A stretch of 64,000 nucleotides of DNA from Megaustenia siamemsis (Eukaryota > Mollusca > Gastropoda > Stylommatophora > Ariophantidae), in contig JAVIAB010000102.1 in NCBI GenBank assembly GCA_032433765.1, positions 10,586,811-10,650,810 of the forward strand, written 5' to 3'. This document shows positions 43,926-54,904 of this stretch, one piece after another (position 1 is the stretch's first letter; each line of letters begins with the position of its first letter). The notes under the pieces are model-generated. The model made no database searches. It was not told the DNA's origin and saw only the letters and a list, made by a program, of their open reading frames with translations. Made by a program: the position numbers and the translations under genes.

Positions 43926-44132
43926 AGGAGAAGATATGTGTAGCTTTCTGGACATCAGAAATAGGCTAACTTAAGAAATATTTATTTACTTTCGCTGGTT
44001 CCATTTTTTCCTCGATTCGTCCTGCATTCTCGTGTATTTATTTACTCCTGGTTAGCTCGTGTGATATAGGTTGGTTGGTTTTCATTCTAGTTGTGTATCC
44101 AAGTCATCTTACATTTCATCTTCCTCTTTTGA
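43926..44132. other. Unassigned
   Basis: Nothing recognised. Confidence 0.4.
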
Positions 44133-44742
44133 CTTCTCATGCTGTTATCTGTTGACCTCTCCTGCTGTTATCTGTTGACCTCTACTGCTGTTATCTGTTG
44201 ACCTCTCCTGGGGTTATCTGTTGACCTCTCCTGCGGTTATCTGTTGACCTCTCCTGCGGTTATCTGTTGAACTCTCCTGCTGTTATCTGTTGACCTCTCA
44301 TGCTGTCATCTGTTGACCTCTCCTGCTGTCATCTGTTGACCTCTCCTGCGGTTATCTGTTGACCTCTCCTGCGGTTATCTGTTGAACTCTCCTGCTGTTA
44401 TCTGTTGACCTCTCCTGCTTTTATCTGTTGACCTCTCCTGCTTTTATCTGTTGACCTCTCCTGCGGTTATCTGTTGAACTCTCCTGCGGTTATCTGTTGA
44501 ACTCTCCTGCTTTTATCTGTTGACCTCTCCTGCTTTTATCTGTTGACCTCTCCTGCTGTCATCTGTTGAACTCTCCTGCTTTTATCTGTTGACCTCTCCT
44601 GCTGTCATATGTTGACCTCTCCTGCTGTTATCTGTTGACCTCTCATGCTGTTATCTGTTGACCTCTCCTGCTGTTATTTGTTGACCTCTCCTGCTGTTAT
44701 CTGTTGACCTCTCCTGCTGTTATCTGTTGACCTCTCCTACTG
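44133..44742. repeat. 23-bp minisatellite, ~26 units
   Basis: Unit tgttgacctctcctgctgttatc with variants ctgcggttatc, ctgcttttatc and ctgtcatc. The right end abuts the LINE-E 3' end directly. Confidence 0.96.
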
Positions 44743-45012
44743 TAATGTTTCCTAGTGTTTCTGATACTCCATCACTTCATCTTTTTTCATGGTTGACCCT
44801 TTAGTGTCTGATGCTCACGGAATCTTATTTAAATCTCGTGTTGTGTTTTGATTTGTCTGGCTTATCACGTGACCAAACGATTTATCTGTTGTTTATTTAT
44901 TTGTTCTACGGCGGGGGTTATTCCTAGCTTTTTTCTCAGTTCCTCATTTCTGATCTTATCTCTCAGGCCGTACACTGTCGCTCGCCTAACACATTTAATC
45001 TCAGTGGTGGTT
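44743..45012 (-). pseudogene. LINE-E C-terminal fragment
   Basis: Same terminus (aatgtttcctagtgtttctg on plus) and RNEELRKKLGI-like region as 17636-17940. Decayed frame. Confidence 0.8.
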
Positions 45013-45360
45013 ATTTTTGGGAGCCGCGATAGCTCAGTGGTTAGTGAACTGGACTACAAAGGACAAGAGGTAGGGTTCTTCCTCTTCTGCGATCATGACG
45101 TCATTCAGACTAGGATTCCGGACTCTCTTTTGAAGGCAGATCTCTGTTTAAGTGATTCGGTTGCCCCGTTTAGTTTCTCTTCCAGGGAGGTGGATGTGGA
45201 CCACATTGTCCTTCTCAGGTCTGTGTACTGGGGGCAATCATGTAGAACATGCTTTGTTGTCATGTTATCTAGTGTACAGTGGCATTGGCTGGTAGTTCCT
45301 AGGTCGGGTTCGATCCGGATCGACGGCTTCCGGGTTCACCCAGCTTAAAATGGGTACCAG
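45013..45360 (+). mobile_element. SINE-1 split at its B-box by LINE-R
   Basis: The head gggagccgcgatagctcagt through aggtagggttc (45068-45078) is followed by a LINE-R insert. The SINE resumes at aggtcgggttcgatcc (45301), continues through the central domain and ends by 45360. The repeated aggtNgggttc is an 11-bp TSD with one mismatch. Confidence 0.9.
45079..45300 (-). pseudogene. LINE-R 3' end inserted in SINE-1
   Basis: The minus strand encodes HCTLDNMTTKHVLHDCPQYT, LRRTMWSTSTS and a FKRESGILV-stop end, then gcagaagagg. 222 bp, flanked by the TSD above. Confidence 0.9.
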
Positions 45361-45384
45361 GTTTCCAGAATAAAATGGGCACCA

Positions 45385-45800
45385 GAGAGTCCAGAATCCT
45401 AGTCTGAATGAGCCATGATCGCAGAAGAAGAATATTCATGAATTCTTTGGCACTCTGCGAAGTCGAGGCCTGTCCATTATTTGATGTTATCGTCCCATCT
45501 CTTTTTTCAGCTTGTCTCCTCTTCTCGCTAATTTCACAGTTCCTTCTGTAATATAGTCTTTTCTATGTCTGTGACACAAAGGACAAGAGGTAGGGTTCGA
45601 TCCCAACCGACGGCTTCCGGGTTCACCCAGCCTTTAATGAGTACAGGATTTTTTTTTCTGGGAAAGTAAAGCAACACGGGCGTAATAGCGACCACATTAC
45701 CCCAAAAATCATGTGCTGAAGGTCTGTAAAAAGTATGGTCACTAACACCATATTCCCTATACGGCAGTTATCGTGACGGGGCTATTTACTTTCCTTTTGC
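45385..45800 (+). mobile_element. Composite: LINE-R end, LINE-K (antisense), headless SINE-1
   Basis: LINE-R 3' end 45385-45445, LINE-K complement (cgaagtcgaggcctgtccat) 45446-45570, headless SINE-1 from acaaaggacaagagg to about 45800. Every junction matches that at 7000-7430 although the flanks differ. Confidence 0.85.
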
Positions 45801-45829
45801 AATTGTTATTTTTTCCTCATATTCTTTAG

Positions 45830-46062
45830 CCACTGGGACTAGTTGGTCTCGAGACAGAGAGGTTGTAAGTTCACACTGTTCCAGCTGGGATTTTTGTTTA
45901 TGATTTCTCTCTCCGGCAACCACCCATTGGTCTCAGTAGCGAGACCCGGCGCTTGAAACGTCAATTACTCATTAACGAACAAAATATAAGTACCTCCGAG
46001 GTCGGAGTTATATGCCTGTACGTCGAGTGATCGCGCGTGGCTGCCAGGGAAAAACGGATTGT
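45830..46062 (+). mobile_element. SINE-3
   Basis: gggactagttggtctcgaga, then a decayed B-box region, ggatttttgtttatgatttc, gtctcagtagcgagacccgg and gagttatatgcctgt. Ends ccagggaaaaacgg. Confidence 0.78.
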
Positions 46063-46124
46063 TCCTTTTAGCTGTCAATGGAACTCTCAGCAATCTTCTA
46101 AGAAATCTGGCTACGAAAGTCCTA

Positions 46125-46582
46125 TATTACGAGTGCGACTCTATTCCACTCTATATTACCAACATTACTTCACTCGATATTGCCATTATTACTCTGCGTC
46201 ACTCCATACTACGAGCATTACTCTGCGTCACTCTATATTACGAGCATAACTCTGCTCCACTCTATATTACGAGCATAACTCTGCTCCACTCTATATTTCG
46301 AGCATTACTCTGCTCCACTCTATATTACGAGCATTACTCTGCTTCACTCTATATTACGAGCTTAACTCTGCTTCACTCTATATTACGAGCATAACTCTGC
46401 TTCACTCTATATTACGAGCATTACTCTGCTTCACTCTATATTACGAGCTTAACTCTGCTTCACTCTATATTACGAGCATTACTCTGCTTCACTCTATATT
46501 ACGAGCATAACTCTGCTCCACTCTATATTACGAGCTTAACTCTGCTTCACTCTATATTACGAGCATTACTCTGCTCCACTCG
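46125..46582. repeat. 29-bp minisatellite, ~15 units
   Basis: Unit actctatattacgagcatta plus ctctgcttc, with gcatta/gcataa/gcttaa and ctcc/cttc variants. Confidence 0.95.
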
Positions 46583-46914
46583 TGGAACGAACAGCTATTG
46601 AGGGCACACTCTATTATTTTTATTTTTCCTTTTATTAGCACCACGCGAGCACGTGTCGAGTGTGGCCATTCATAGCCGAGTGTAATGGTTGTTATTTGTC
46701 CCAATTACCGCGATTCCAAAAACGCGATTTCGGACTGCAGCTACTGCCTGAACGCTCCATAGTTACGTCAAGCACTCTAGTTGATGACGCGCCAGCCCCA
46801 CTTGCTCTGCGTTTATGATTTCTCTTAACTGTAATCTTGTGTAATTTATTATTCAACACGTGGAAAAGGGGGAGTGTTAGTGGAAAGAGCGGGGATATTA
46901 GGGGTTTCTCTCTC
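46583..46914. other. Unassigned
   Basis: GC-richer than average. Nothing recognised. Confidence 0.4.
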
Positions 46915-47278
46915 TCTCTCTGCGATCAAGACTCAATCAGAGTAGGATTCCATACTCTCTCATGAAGTCAGCTGTCTGTTTAAGCGAATCGATTGCCCCA
47001 TATAATTTCTCTCCCAGGGAGATGGGCGTGGACCACATTGCTCTTCTCAGGTCTGTGTACTGGGGGGCAATCCTGTAGAACATGTTTTGTAGTCATATTG
47101 TCCAGTGTACAGTGGCATACGCTGGTTGTACCTATTTTGAATTTAGTAAACATGTGATTTCTCATTCTATTGTGGCTAGTGCGTAGGCGAAGTATGATGA
47201 CTTGATCCCTCCTTGATAGTTGATGGTATCCGTCCTTCTCGTTATGCTTTGGGTGTTCTCGTTTCCATTTTTCATGGT
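46915..47278 (-). pseudogene. LINE-R C-terminus
   Basis: Minus: a frame (46980-47165) with MRNHMFTKFKIGTTSVCHCT and LDNMTTKHVLQDCPP. Upstream it extends to a WKREHPKHNEK-like stretch near 47260. One frameshift just after the knuckle. Tail (tctctctctctctgcgatc) at the left. Confidence 0.85.
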
Positions 47279-47359
47279 ACAGTGTACTAACATTAGGGGT
47301 TTGAGGTAGAGAGTAAGAGAGAGACAGAAAATTTAAAAAAAAAGAAACTAAAGGTTTCC

Positions 47360-47623
47360 TACCCTCCCTTGAAGGAGAATGGAGAATATGTTGTTAGCGA
47401 CCATATTTTTGTTGGTTACCACATCACATTTTTATGTGGTGTGGTCGGTATCACGCCAGATCGGTTTTACTCCCCAGGAAAATATCTGGTACCCATTTTT
47501 AGGTGTTGGGTGAAACCCCGAGCAAGTCGGTCCGAAAAAAAACCCGACCAGTTCAGGGGTTTTGAACCCGGACATTTTTTGATCAGGAAGCGATCACACT
47601 GACAACTTGGCCATCGAGGCTCC
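47360..47623 (-). mobile_element. SINE-1 variant (diverged subfamily)
   Basis: Minus: gggagcctcgatggccaagt head, gggttcaaaacccctgaact region, then tttcacccaacacctaaaaa, tgggtaccagat and the gaccacaccacat block. It shares the core but not the exact A/B boxes with the main family. A sibling copy is at 62741-63175. Confidence 0.75.
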
Positions 47624-47984
47624 CAGACACAGGAGGAGGGGACGCGTATGGTGGAGAAGATGAAGCGGCAGAGATGAAAAGAGGTGAGAAAAAAAGAGCG
47701 ACCATTACAACAAAGGTCAAGGTAAAGGTGGTGGCAGTGTTACCTGGCGTTTGGCTTCTCGTGGCAAGGCGCAGTGCCATGGAGTACGGGTCCATAACCA
47801 AATAACCAACGGGTTCGATCCTGCTTCGGACCATATATTGTTCTTTGTTTTTGTTGTTGTTGATTATTTGTCATTTTTTTCTAAGTGCTGTAGTACATAC
47901 CTCCTCCTCTTGTGATTCACTGAATTATCGCCACGGAAGTTTCCCTCTATAATAATATCCATTTATTATTTTTCTCAAGTATGA
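47624..47984. other. Mostly unassigned; tRNA-like stretch near 47745-47830
   Basis: A region with ccaacgggttcgatcctgc (B-box-like) follows ggcaaggcgcagtgcc. It may be the head of another SINE; no second copy in the window. Confidence 0.35.
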
Positions 47985-48297
47985 GATTTGAATCGGCGTC
48001 ATAGCACGCGAGTTTTCACCCATATGTGCTCGGGTGCCTATCTATAAGTGTTCGGAGACTTCTGGATAGTGTCCGCTTCAAGCATTGAAACTCACAATGC
48101 GTGGCGACATTCCTCATCTTCCCAGAGTACTACCCTGGTACCCATTTCTGCCAGCGGCTGGGTCGATTGCGGAGATATTTTTTTCCCAACCACGTGTACA
48201 ATTCACACTGCTTCCAGCGGGAACCAAACACGGGTTGTCCGAACGTCGGTAGTCCAGTCGGGTGGTTTTCCCAACTAGGCTACCGAGGCCCCCTAAA
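47985..48297 (-). mobile_element. SINE-2
   Basis: Minus: tagcctagttgggaaaacca head with gTGTTTGGTTCCC B-box-like region, cgacccagccgctggcagaa, atgggtaccaggg, and the end gagcacatatgggtgaaaac. Confidence 0.9.
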
Positions 48298-48529
48298 AGA
48301 TTAAAGTGTGGCGAGGGAAAGGATAAGGGTTTAGGGTGTGTGCGGGAGACATTAAAGACCTGAGCGAAAAACGGGTGGGGGGGGGGTGACAGGAAATGAT
48401 GGAGAGAAAGAGAAGGGACGCTGAGATGGAGAAGGGAGCGATAAGAGCGAAAAAGGTGGAAGGAAAATGGAGGAAACAAAAAGGAAGGAACAGAGGAGTG
48501 AAGAAATGGGAGTGGGTTTATGGGGAAGG
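48298..48529. other. Purine-rich stretch
   Basis: G/A-rich with a G-run at 48377-48386. Low complexity; nothing coding supported. Confidence 0.5.
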
Positions 48530-48842
48530 TTTTTTTCGGTCGCCAGCTTTCAAATTGACGAAGTCCCTAGAGACTAGGAGCTGAATTTTGCGTGTTAATC
48601 AATTTTTCCCTCAGGAAACCCTCGCCGCACAGGCAGATAACTCCGACTTCGGAGGTACTCATATTTTTTCCCGTCCTTGAGTGACCGATGTTTCAAGCCG
48701 GGACTCGCTGCTGAGACCAGGGTTTGTCGCCGCTGAGAGAAATCGTAAATAAAAATCCCAACCGGTGTAGCCGGGATTTGAACCCACAACCTCTCTGTCT
48801 CGAGGCCGGCGTCTTGCCTCGAGACCAACCAGTCCCCCCGTT
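48530..48842 (-). mobile_element. SINE-3 (type copy)
   Basis: Minus: gggggactggttggtctcga, gGGTTCAAATCCCggct (B-box), aaccggttgggatttttatt, gagtacctccgaagtcggag, ggttttcctgagggaaaaat, and ending near the aaaaaccttcc region. Confidence 0.85.
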
Positions 48843-49008
48843 GAGGAAGGTTGAATAATCATGACGGAAAAGAAAAGGGAGATAAAGAGACGAAAGTGAG
48901 AGACCAGATTACAAGAAGAGAAGGGAGAGTATAGTTAAGAGAAACGTGGTCAGAGAAAATATCGGTCTGTCATTATTCTACTTTACGTGTCTCTGGCTGT
49001 TTTAATCT
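48843..49008. other. Unassigned purine-rich
   Basis: Nothing recognised. Confidence 0.4.
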
Positions 49009-49085
49009 CTTTCCTGATCGCACGCGTTAATCTCTTTCCTGATCGCACGCGTTAATCTCTTTCCTGATCGCACGCGTTAATCTCA
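49009..49085. repeat. 25-bp tandem repeat, 3 copies
   Basis: ttaatctctttcctgatcgc plus acgcg repeated three times. Confidence 0.9.
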
Positions 49086-49159
49086 GCACAGCCAAGGTCC
49101 ATCATTAGATTTATCTTTGTGAGAGCATAGACGTAATATTGCAAGTGTTTGCTAATTTT

Positions 49160-49268
49160 ACAGTTTTCAATGCCCGTAATGCTCGAATGAGTGTGTGTGT
49201 ATATATATATCATCAAGTTTTCTATGCCCGTAATGCTCGAATGAGTGTGTGTGTGTATATATATATAT
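49160..49268. repeat. ~55-bp direct repeat, 2 copies, ending in (TA)n
   Basis: gcccgtaatgctcgaatgag followed by tgtgtgtgtatatata occurs twice. The second copy leads straight into the LINE-A tail. Confidence 0.85.
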
Positions 49269-49898
49269 CATCAAGTACCGGGCCTGCTGGCGTAGGTGAT
49301 CATGTTTCTCCACAATTTTCGATCACGACAGTTATTTATCATTTCTGTTGTTGATCTTCTGTCCGACCATTCTCTTAAGCTGTCTGGTATCTTTTCTCTT
49401 TGTTTCCCTCTATCTCTTCGTCTCTCAATTTTCCCATTTGTTACAATATATTTCAGCTGTTTCTTTCTCATTAATTATGATTAAAAATTATGATTTCTTC
49501 CTAATATTGGAAATTAGCTCTCTTTTTGCTTTGGCCTCTTTCAGAACGTTTTCATTACTCTTCTTAGCTGCCCATGGTATTCTGAACATTCTTCTGTAAA
49601 ATCACATTTCTACAGACTCCAGTGATTTTCTTGTTTGTTGTCCTATTGTCCCAGATTCACATCCATATGTTAAGACTGGCTCTACATAACATTTAAGAAC
49701 TCTTTTTCTTGTTTCTATTGTCAAAAATGGATTGCATAGATCTTCCTCATTTTGTGGAAAGCTGCTTTTGCCTGAGCCATTCTGTATCTCACCTCTGTTG
49801 TAGATCTTCCGTCTGAGGTTAACAACGTTCCCAAATATTTAAATTCATTTACCTGTTTTAATATTGTTCCACTTGTCTTTATTTTGCACTGAGGTGAT
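49269..49898 (-). pseudogene. LINE-A thumb and C-terminus
   Basis: Frame 49271-49471 carries KYIVTNGKIERRRDRGKQRE and DRRSTTEMINNCRDRKLWRN. The complement continues through the FYRRM and ETRKRVLKC regions to the SPQCKIKTSGTILKQVNEFK part at about 49895. Frameshift near 49490. Confidence 0.87.
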
Positions 49899-49918
49899 GT
49901 ATATATATACGTATATAG

Positions 49919-50150
49919 GGAGCCTCGTTGGCTCAGTGGTTAGTGAACTTGACTACAGTGGACAAGAGGTTGGGTTCAATCCTGGTCGACGGCCTCAGGT
50001 TCACCCAGCCGTATATGGGTACAGGATTTTTTTCTGGAAAAGTAAAGCAATACCGACCACATTACCCCCAAAAATCATGTGCCGAAGGTCTGTAAAATTT
50101 ATGGTCACTAACACCATATTCCCTATACGCCACTTGGCGTGACAGGGCTC
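49919..50150 (+). mobile_element. SINE-1, slightly shortened
   Basis: Head ggagcctcgttggctcagtg, B-box-like gGGTTCAATCCTg, core ttcacccagccgtatatggg, tail cttggcgtgacagggctc. About 20 bp is missing in the aaagcgg...cgtaata segment. A ggaatatggtgttagtgact fragment of a second, inverted tail follows to 50180. Confidence 0.88.
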
Positions 50151-50214
50151 TATATGGGAATATGGTGTTAGTGACTATATACATACATATATATATGCAT
50201 ATTGATGTGTTCGA

Positions 50215-50225
<11 letters not shown>

Positions 50226-50274
<49 letters not shown>

Positions 50275-50290
50275 TGTGTGTGTTATGCGT
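50226..50290. repeat. (TA)n microsatellite with GT flanks
   Basis: About 24 TA units, then gcgtgtgtgtg. Confidence 0.95.
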
Positions 50291-50334
50291 ATATATATAT
50301 GTATGGCCCTTTTCGTCTTGTCAGACGGTCTAGT

Positions 50335-51108
50335 GGAGGCTATTGCGTATTTTTTTGAGGTATTGTTTTTGCCGAACAGCTTCTCTCGTGGCTAATTCTA
50401 CCAATGTTTGACAAACACACGCGGTCACATAATGAACAGGTCAGGCTCGCTGATCCACAGGGTTTACCATCCTTTTTCATGAGTCTCTTCTCTTCAAAGT
50501 CCTGTCTTAGCACAGTCTCAAATGTTGTTATACCGTTCCTTATGCATGCTCTCCATGATGTGCGATCACTTGCCAGATGTTGCCAGTCGTTTTCACAGAT
50601 GGAGAAGTCTTTCAGAGATGATTTGCAGATATCTCTATATCGTAGTTTAGGTCTGCCGATTTGTCGTTTTCCGTGTTTTAGCTCGCCATATAGTATTTGC
50701 CTAGGAATGCGTTTTTCTTCCATCCGTTGGACATGCCCCAGCCATCTTAGCCTTCGACTTCTGAGCATCGACATGATTGTTAGGGTCTTAGCACGTTGCA
50801 GGACAGTTAAGTTGGTTATTTTGTCCTGCCATTTGATGTGCATTATTTTGCGGAGACATCGCATGTGGAAGACATTTAGTCTTTTTTCCTGGTTTGAGTA
50901 TGTTGTCCAGGTTTCGGATCCATATAGTAGTGTGCTAAGCACACATGTTTGATATATTAGGAGTTTAGTCTTTCGAGTTAGTTTCGTGTTGTTCCATGCC
51001 CTTTTTGTGAGTTTGCCGAAGGTCGTAGCTGCCTTACCATTCGACAGTTTATTTCTTCATCAAGAGAGATAGTTTGCGTAACTGTGGATCCAAGATATGT
51101 AAATTTAC
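50335..51108 (-). pseudogene. LINE-H RT thumb and C-terminus with Cys/His end
   Basis: A clean 200-aa frame (50340-50942) carries STLLYGSETWTTYSNQEKRL, MRCLRKIMHIKWQDKITNLT, RLRWLGHVQRMEEKRIPRQI, RPKLRYRDICKSSLKDFSIC and a C-terminal CSLCDRVCLSNIGRISHERS-C cluster resembling a C2HC finger. Upstream (to ~51105) a frameshifted part reads YILGSTVTQTISLDEEINCR. This is a widespread animal RT C-terminus. The best single open frame of any LINE piece in the window apart from LINE-J. Confidence 0.9.
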
Positions 51109-51127
51109 ATATTCACATAATCATTCA

Positions 51128-51156
51128 TCATGTGTGTGCGTGTGCGCGCGCGTGTG

Positions 51157-51188
<32 letters not shown>

Positions 51189-51205
51189 TGTGTGTGTTTT
51201 ATGCG
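51128..51205. repeat. (GT)n/(GC)n microsatellite
   Basis: Alternating gt/gc run. The Cys/Val-Arg ORF across it is an artefact. Confidence 0.93.
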
Positions 51206-51747
51206 TATATAATCATTCATATACATATATGTATACATCCCTAATGCAATCAAATTGCTTGATATCTGGTTGTAATCTGCCCACTGCCATAAAAAAGACC
51301 TTTGTGTTCTATTCTCTGATGCTGGCTGGCATTCACTGTGTGTACGATCAATACTCAGACATCACGAATAATTCCTATTTTGGCCGACGATTTTGACTTG
51401 CCCTGGCACGATTTCCGTCTTACACTTGAGGGAGGGGAAAACCAGAAATCCATGTATTTATTATTACAGCCTTTGTGTTTTGCGGAAATTTGTGTTTGGC
51501 TTTATGCGGTTACGTACGTGGGAGAACTGTGAATTCACTTGGACTTTGTTATTTGGAATTGTTTAGACTAGCGTATCGTAATCCTTGGTACATGTTCCCA
51601 TACAGTGGCGTGTCTCAGGAGCTGGGGGTATTTGGGGGTAGGGTAGTAAGATTTGAACAACAGTTGAAAAGTTGATATTTAAAGTTGATGTATTCTCACT
51701 TTTTTCTTCTTTGTTTCTTTATTTCGTTTTAACAGTAGTGGGTTGTG
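51206..51747. other. Unassigned
   Basis: No repeat or domain recognised in about 540 bp. Overlapping 64-66-aa ORFs are probably chance. Confidence 0.4.
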
Positions 51748-52175
51748 CTGTTCTTGAACAGTGTGAAAATGGAATAATTGTGAATAATCACCAAGGTGTT
51801 GAACAGTGTAAAAATGGAATAATTGGAAATAACCACCAAGGGGTTGAACAGTGTAAAAATGGAATAATTGGGAATAATCACCAAGGGGTTGAACAGTGTA
51901 AAAATGGAATAATTGTGAATAATCACCAAGGGGTTGAACAGTGTAAAAATGAAATAATTGGAAATACCCACCAAGGGGTTGAACAGTGTAAAATGGAATA
52001 ATTGGGAATAATCACCAAGTGGTTGGACAGTGTAAAAATGGAATAATTGGGAATAATCACCAAGGGGTTGAACAGTGTAAAAATGGAATAATTGGGAATA
52101 ATCACCAAGGGGTTGGACAATGTAAAAAAAGGAATGATTTGGAATAGCTACCAAGAGGTTGGGAAAGTGTAAAAA
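51748..52175. repeat. 45-bp minisatellite, ~9 units
   Basis: Unit gaacagtgtaaaaatggaat plus aattgggaataatcaccaag and gggtt. 45 bp is 15 codons, giving a repetitive VEQCKNGIIGNNHQG frame on plus and an open frame on minus. Confidence 0.95.
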
Positions 52176-52392
52176 GGAAATGATTTAAAATAACTCAAAA
52201 GGGATTGCGCAATACAGAAACAAGATCACGTAGATGCACGTTGTCTAGACGATGATATTAGTGCCAAAGAAAGATTAACCTACCATTTCTGCCAAATAAA
52301 ATCAGTAACCAGAACTCTCTCCAGCAGTAGCAACGAAAAGGTAACACGTTGAGCAATAACAGGTTAAAGAATGCCTTACATTCGTGTAGTTT
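52176..52392. other. Unassigned
   Basis: Nothing recognised. Confidence 0.4.
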
Positions 52393-52393
52393 C

Positions 52394-53045
52394 ATCATCA
52401 TCATCGAGTGCCGTCTCCGCAACGAAGGTTGGCTACCATGGAGCGCCATTCTGCTCTGTCTCTTGCTTTGATGGTGCAGGGTGTCATAGGCTGATTTGTC
52501 CATCTTTTGATGTTACTCGTCCATGTTAGTCTTGGTCTGCCTCTGCCTCTTTTACCTTGTATTTTCCCCTCCAGGATTAATTTTAGTAGGCTGTTTTGTC
52601 TTTTAAAATGGCCCAAAAATCGCATTTGTCTTGTTGAATTGTGCTTAGTAGTTATCTTTTCATGTTTAGTTGTTTTAAGACTTCGTTTGTTTTCTTTTCC
52701 TTCCATCCAATTCTACCTATTCTTCTATATATCCACATTTCAAAGGCTTCAATTCTCTGTTCTGTTTTCTTGTCTAATGTCCATGTTTCTGCACCATATA
52801 GGAATATTGAGAAGATGTAACGTTTTGCTATTTTTAGTTTCAGCCCTGGTGTTATTTGTTTTGATGTTAGTATGTTCTTCATGACATTAAAATTACTTTT
52901 TGCCATTCCTATTCTTTTGTTTTTTTCAGTTGTACATTTTCCATCACTGGCTATAGTATGTCCAAGGTAGTTGTAGTTCTGAACTGTCTCCAGGTCTATT
53001 CCTTTAATTTTGATATCCACTTGTGGGTTTTGAGTATTGTAGTTT
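52394..53045 (-). pseudogene. LINE-D thumb to 3' end (best copy)
   Basis: Frame 52652-53020 carries YNYLGHTIASDGKCTTEKNK, LKLKIAKRYIFSIFLYGAET and FEMWIYRRIGRIGWKEKKTN. Frame 52401-52706 carries FLGHFKRQNSLLKLILEGKI and GRGRPRLTWTSNIKRW, and ends MVANLRCGDGTR-stop. One frameshift joins them. The CATCAT tail is at 52392. Confidence 0.9.
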
Positions 53046-53250
53046 ACAAGAAATTAATAAGCTATGACAAGCATATTGCTAAGCGGGGGGATCTCCCGGA
53101 AAATGGCGGAACGGGAAGCAAGCCAAGTGCGACATCTAGCGGGAAATAGAAAAGATTAACGTATTGGGCGTGGGCCAGACTGCGCAAAAGGGAAGATATA
53201 TATATTTAATGGACTAAATGACGACGTAACGGCCATTCATTTAATCTTCT

Positions 53251-53253
<3 letters not shown>
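53046..53253. other. Unassigned
   Basis: Nothing recognised. Confidence 0.4.
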
Positions 53254-53298
<45 letters not shown>

Positions 53299-53302
53299 TC
53301 AT
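53254..53302. repeat. (CTTT)n microsatellite
   Basis: About 11 CTTT units, then attcattcattc. Confidence 0.95.
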
Positions 53303-53375
53303 TCATTCATTTTTCTTCCAACGTCGAGGGGATATATAGTTTGCAGTCTTTTGCTCTTCTGTTGCTTTTTGCTGT

Positions 53376-53600
53376 TCTGTTTCCTAGTGTTTCTGACATT
53401 TCATCAATATTTTTTCTTGTTTGGCCGGCCATTGAGTCTGGTGTTCCGTAACGTTTATTAAAGGCTCATTGTGTCGTGCTTTTGGTCTATCTGTCTTGCC
53501 ACGTGACCAAACCATTGTATCTGTTGTTTCTTTATGTATTATTTGCAGGAATTAATCCAACATTTTTTCTCGGCTTTTCATTTCTGAGTCATTGGAAGCA
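53376..53600 (-). pseudogene. LINE-E C-terminal fragment
   Basis: Terminus tgtttcctagtgtttctgac and the cacgtgaccaaaccattgta block as at 17640 and 44745. Confidence 0.78.
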
Positions 53601-53830
53601 TTTTCTATTACATGTACTACAATAGCGGACTTCCGGTCAATATGGCGGATAGGTGGCAGGATCCGTTGAGACACTATCTGAAAAGTGTTCCATGTTTCAG
53701 TTTTCACACATTCCAAGTCCGGTTTGCTGCCGGAGCTACTGAGTTTAGTGCTCTGTTCACATCGTGAGCTGCGCTTTTCATCCGGATAGTGTTTATATAT
53801 TCAGATTGTTTACAATGATGATATCGTTTT
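53601..53830. other. Unassigned
   Basis: Nothing recognised. Confidence 0.4.
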
Positions 53831-54150
53831 GGAGCCGCGATAGCCTAGTTGGGAAAACCTCCCGACTCGGCTACCGACGTTCGGACAACCCGTGTTCGAT
53901 TCCCGCTGGAAGCAGTATAAATTGTACTCGTGGTTGAAAAAAAAATAACCCCGCGGTCGACCCAGCCACTCGCAGAAATGTGTGCCAGGATAGTACTTTG
54001 GAAAGTGAGGAATCCCGCCTCGCATCGTGAGTTTAAATGCTTGAAGCGACACTGTCCAGAAGTCTCCGAACAGTTTTGGATAGGCGGATGAGCACATATG
54101 GGTGGAAACTCGCGTGCTAAGACGCCGGATTCAAGTCTCGTATTTGACCT
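53831..54150 (+). mobile_element. SINE-2 (type copy)
   Basis: Head ggagccgcgatagcctagtt, B-box-like gTGTTCGATTCCC, core tcgacccagccactcgcaga and ggaaagtgaggaat, end agcacatatgggtggaaact and cgtatttgacc. Confidence 0.92.
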
Positions 54151-54188
54151 TTATCGTAGGAGGAAAAGCAATCCAGCTTGTTTCTCTT

Positions 54189-54549
54189 GGAGGCGAATGC
54201 GCACCTCCCAGTAGCAGAGCTGGAAGTTGTCAGCAACCCACAGCTGATGGCTTGCGCCAGGATCGGTGAACCAGAACCATCCAGACCCTGCTCCACCTCT
54301 CCGTGGTGCCTCTAGCAACAGACTAACCCGTCTAGTCTGGCCAAGCGAGTAGGGATCGAAGAGGGAAGACAATCCGGTACTCAAAAATGTCATGCGGGAG
54401 TCGGATGTGTTGGGTCTAAAGGCGCAAATATCACAGTTATACTGCAAACCACAACACAACGTACACACGCCCACTTAACGTCCTTTTAAGGGTGGATGAC
54501 GAAGAGGTGTACTCCTTTAGTCATCGGGCGAACACAAGCAAGCATACCC
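54189..54549 (+). mobile_element. HER retroposon, 12-bp TSD with two mismatches
   Basis: Flanks cttgtttctctt (54177-54188) and cttgtgtctttt (54550-54561). Starts ggaggcgaatgcgcacctcc (hairpin) and ends aagcaagcatacccc. Confidence 0.85.
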
Positions 54550-54634
54550 CTTGTGTCTTTTGACGTGTACCGTACTTGCTATGATCGGGACAACAGCCGC
54601 CTTTCTTTGTTTGGATATTCGATGAGATGTTAAC

Positions 54635-54714
54635 TCAGATGATTCCACTGGCACGGGCGTTTGATCAATTATGTATTTTCTTTCGTTTGCAGTGATACCG
54701 GGGCCTTCGACTAA
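54635..54714 (-). pseudogene. LINE-R fragment (pre-RNase H block)
   Basis: The complement contains ccccggtatcactgcaaacg, aaag, and the gcccgtgccagtggaatcat block shared with 29045-29130 and 61868-61965. Confidence 0.6.
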
Positions 54715-54904
54715 CTATAACTATTTGAATCGGCGGGGAATGTTTTGCATTTTAATTTTGTAGAGACACGGTGCGTTCAACCTCAGACGTGTTTTCCGGG
54801 TTATATTAGTCAGCATTTCACTTTAGTTGTATTGCGAGCTACCCTTTTTCCTAAGGCGGTCTTCATACATTGGCGCGCGTGTCCAGTCCGAATAGAGATA
54901 CATG
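54715..54904. other. Unassigned
   Basis: Nothing recognised. Confidence 0.4.

Noticed and set aside
50404..50952. 182-aa plus ORF
   Set aside because: It is the antisense shadow of the LINE-H RT C-terminus on the minus strand.
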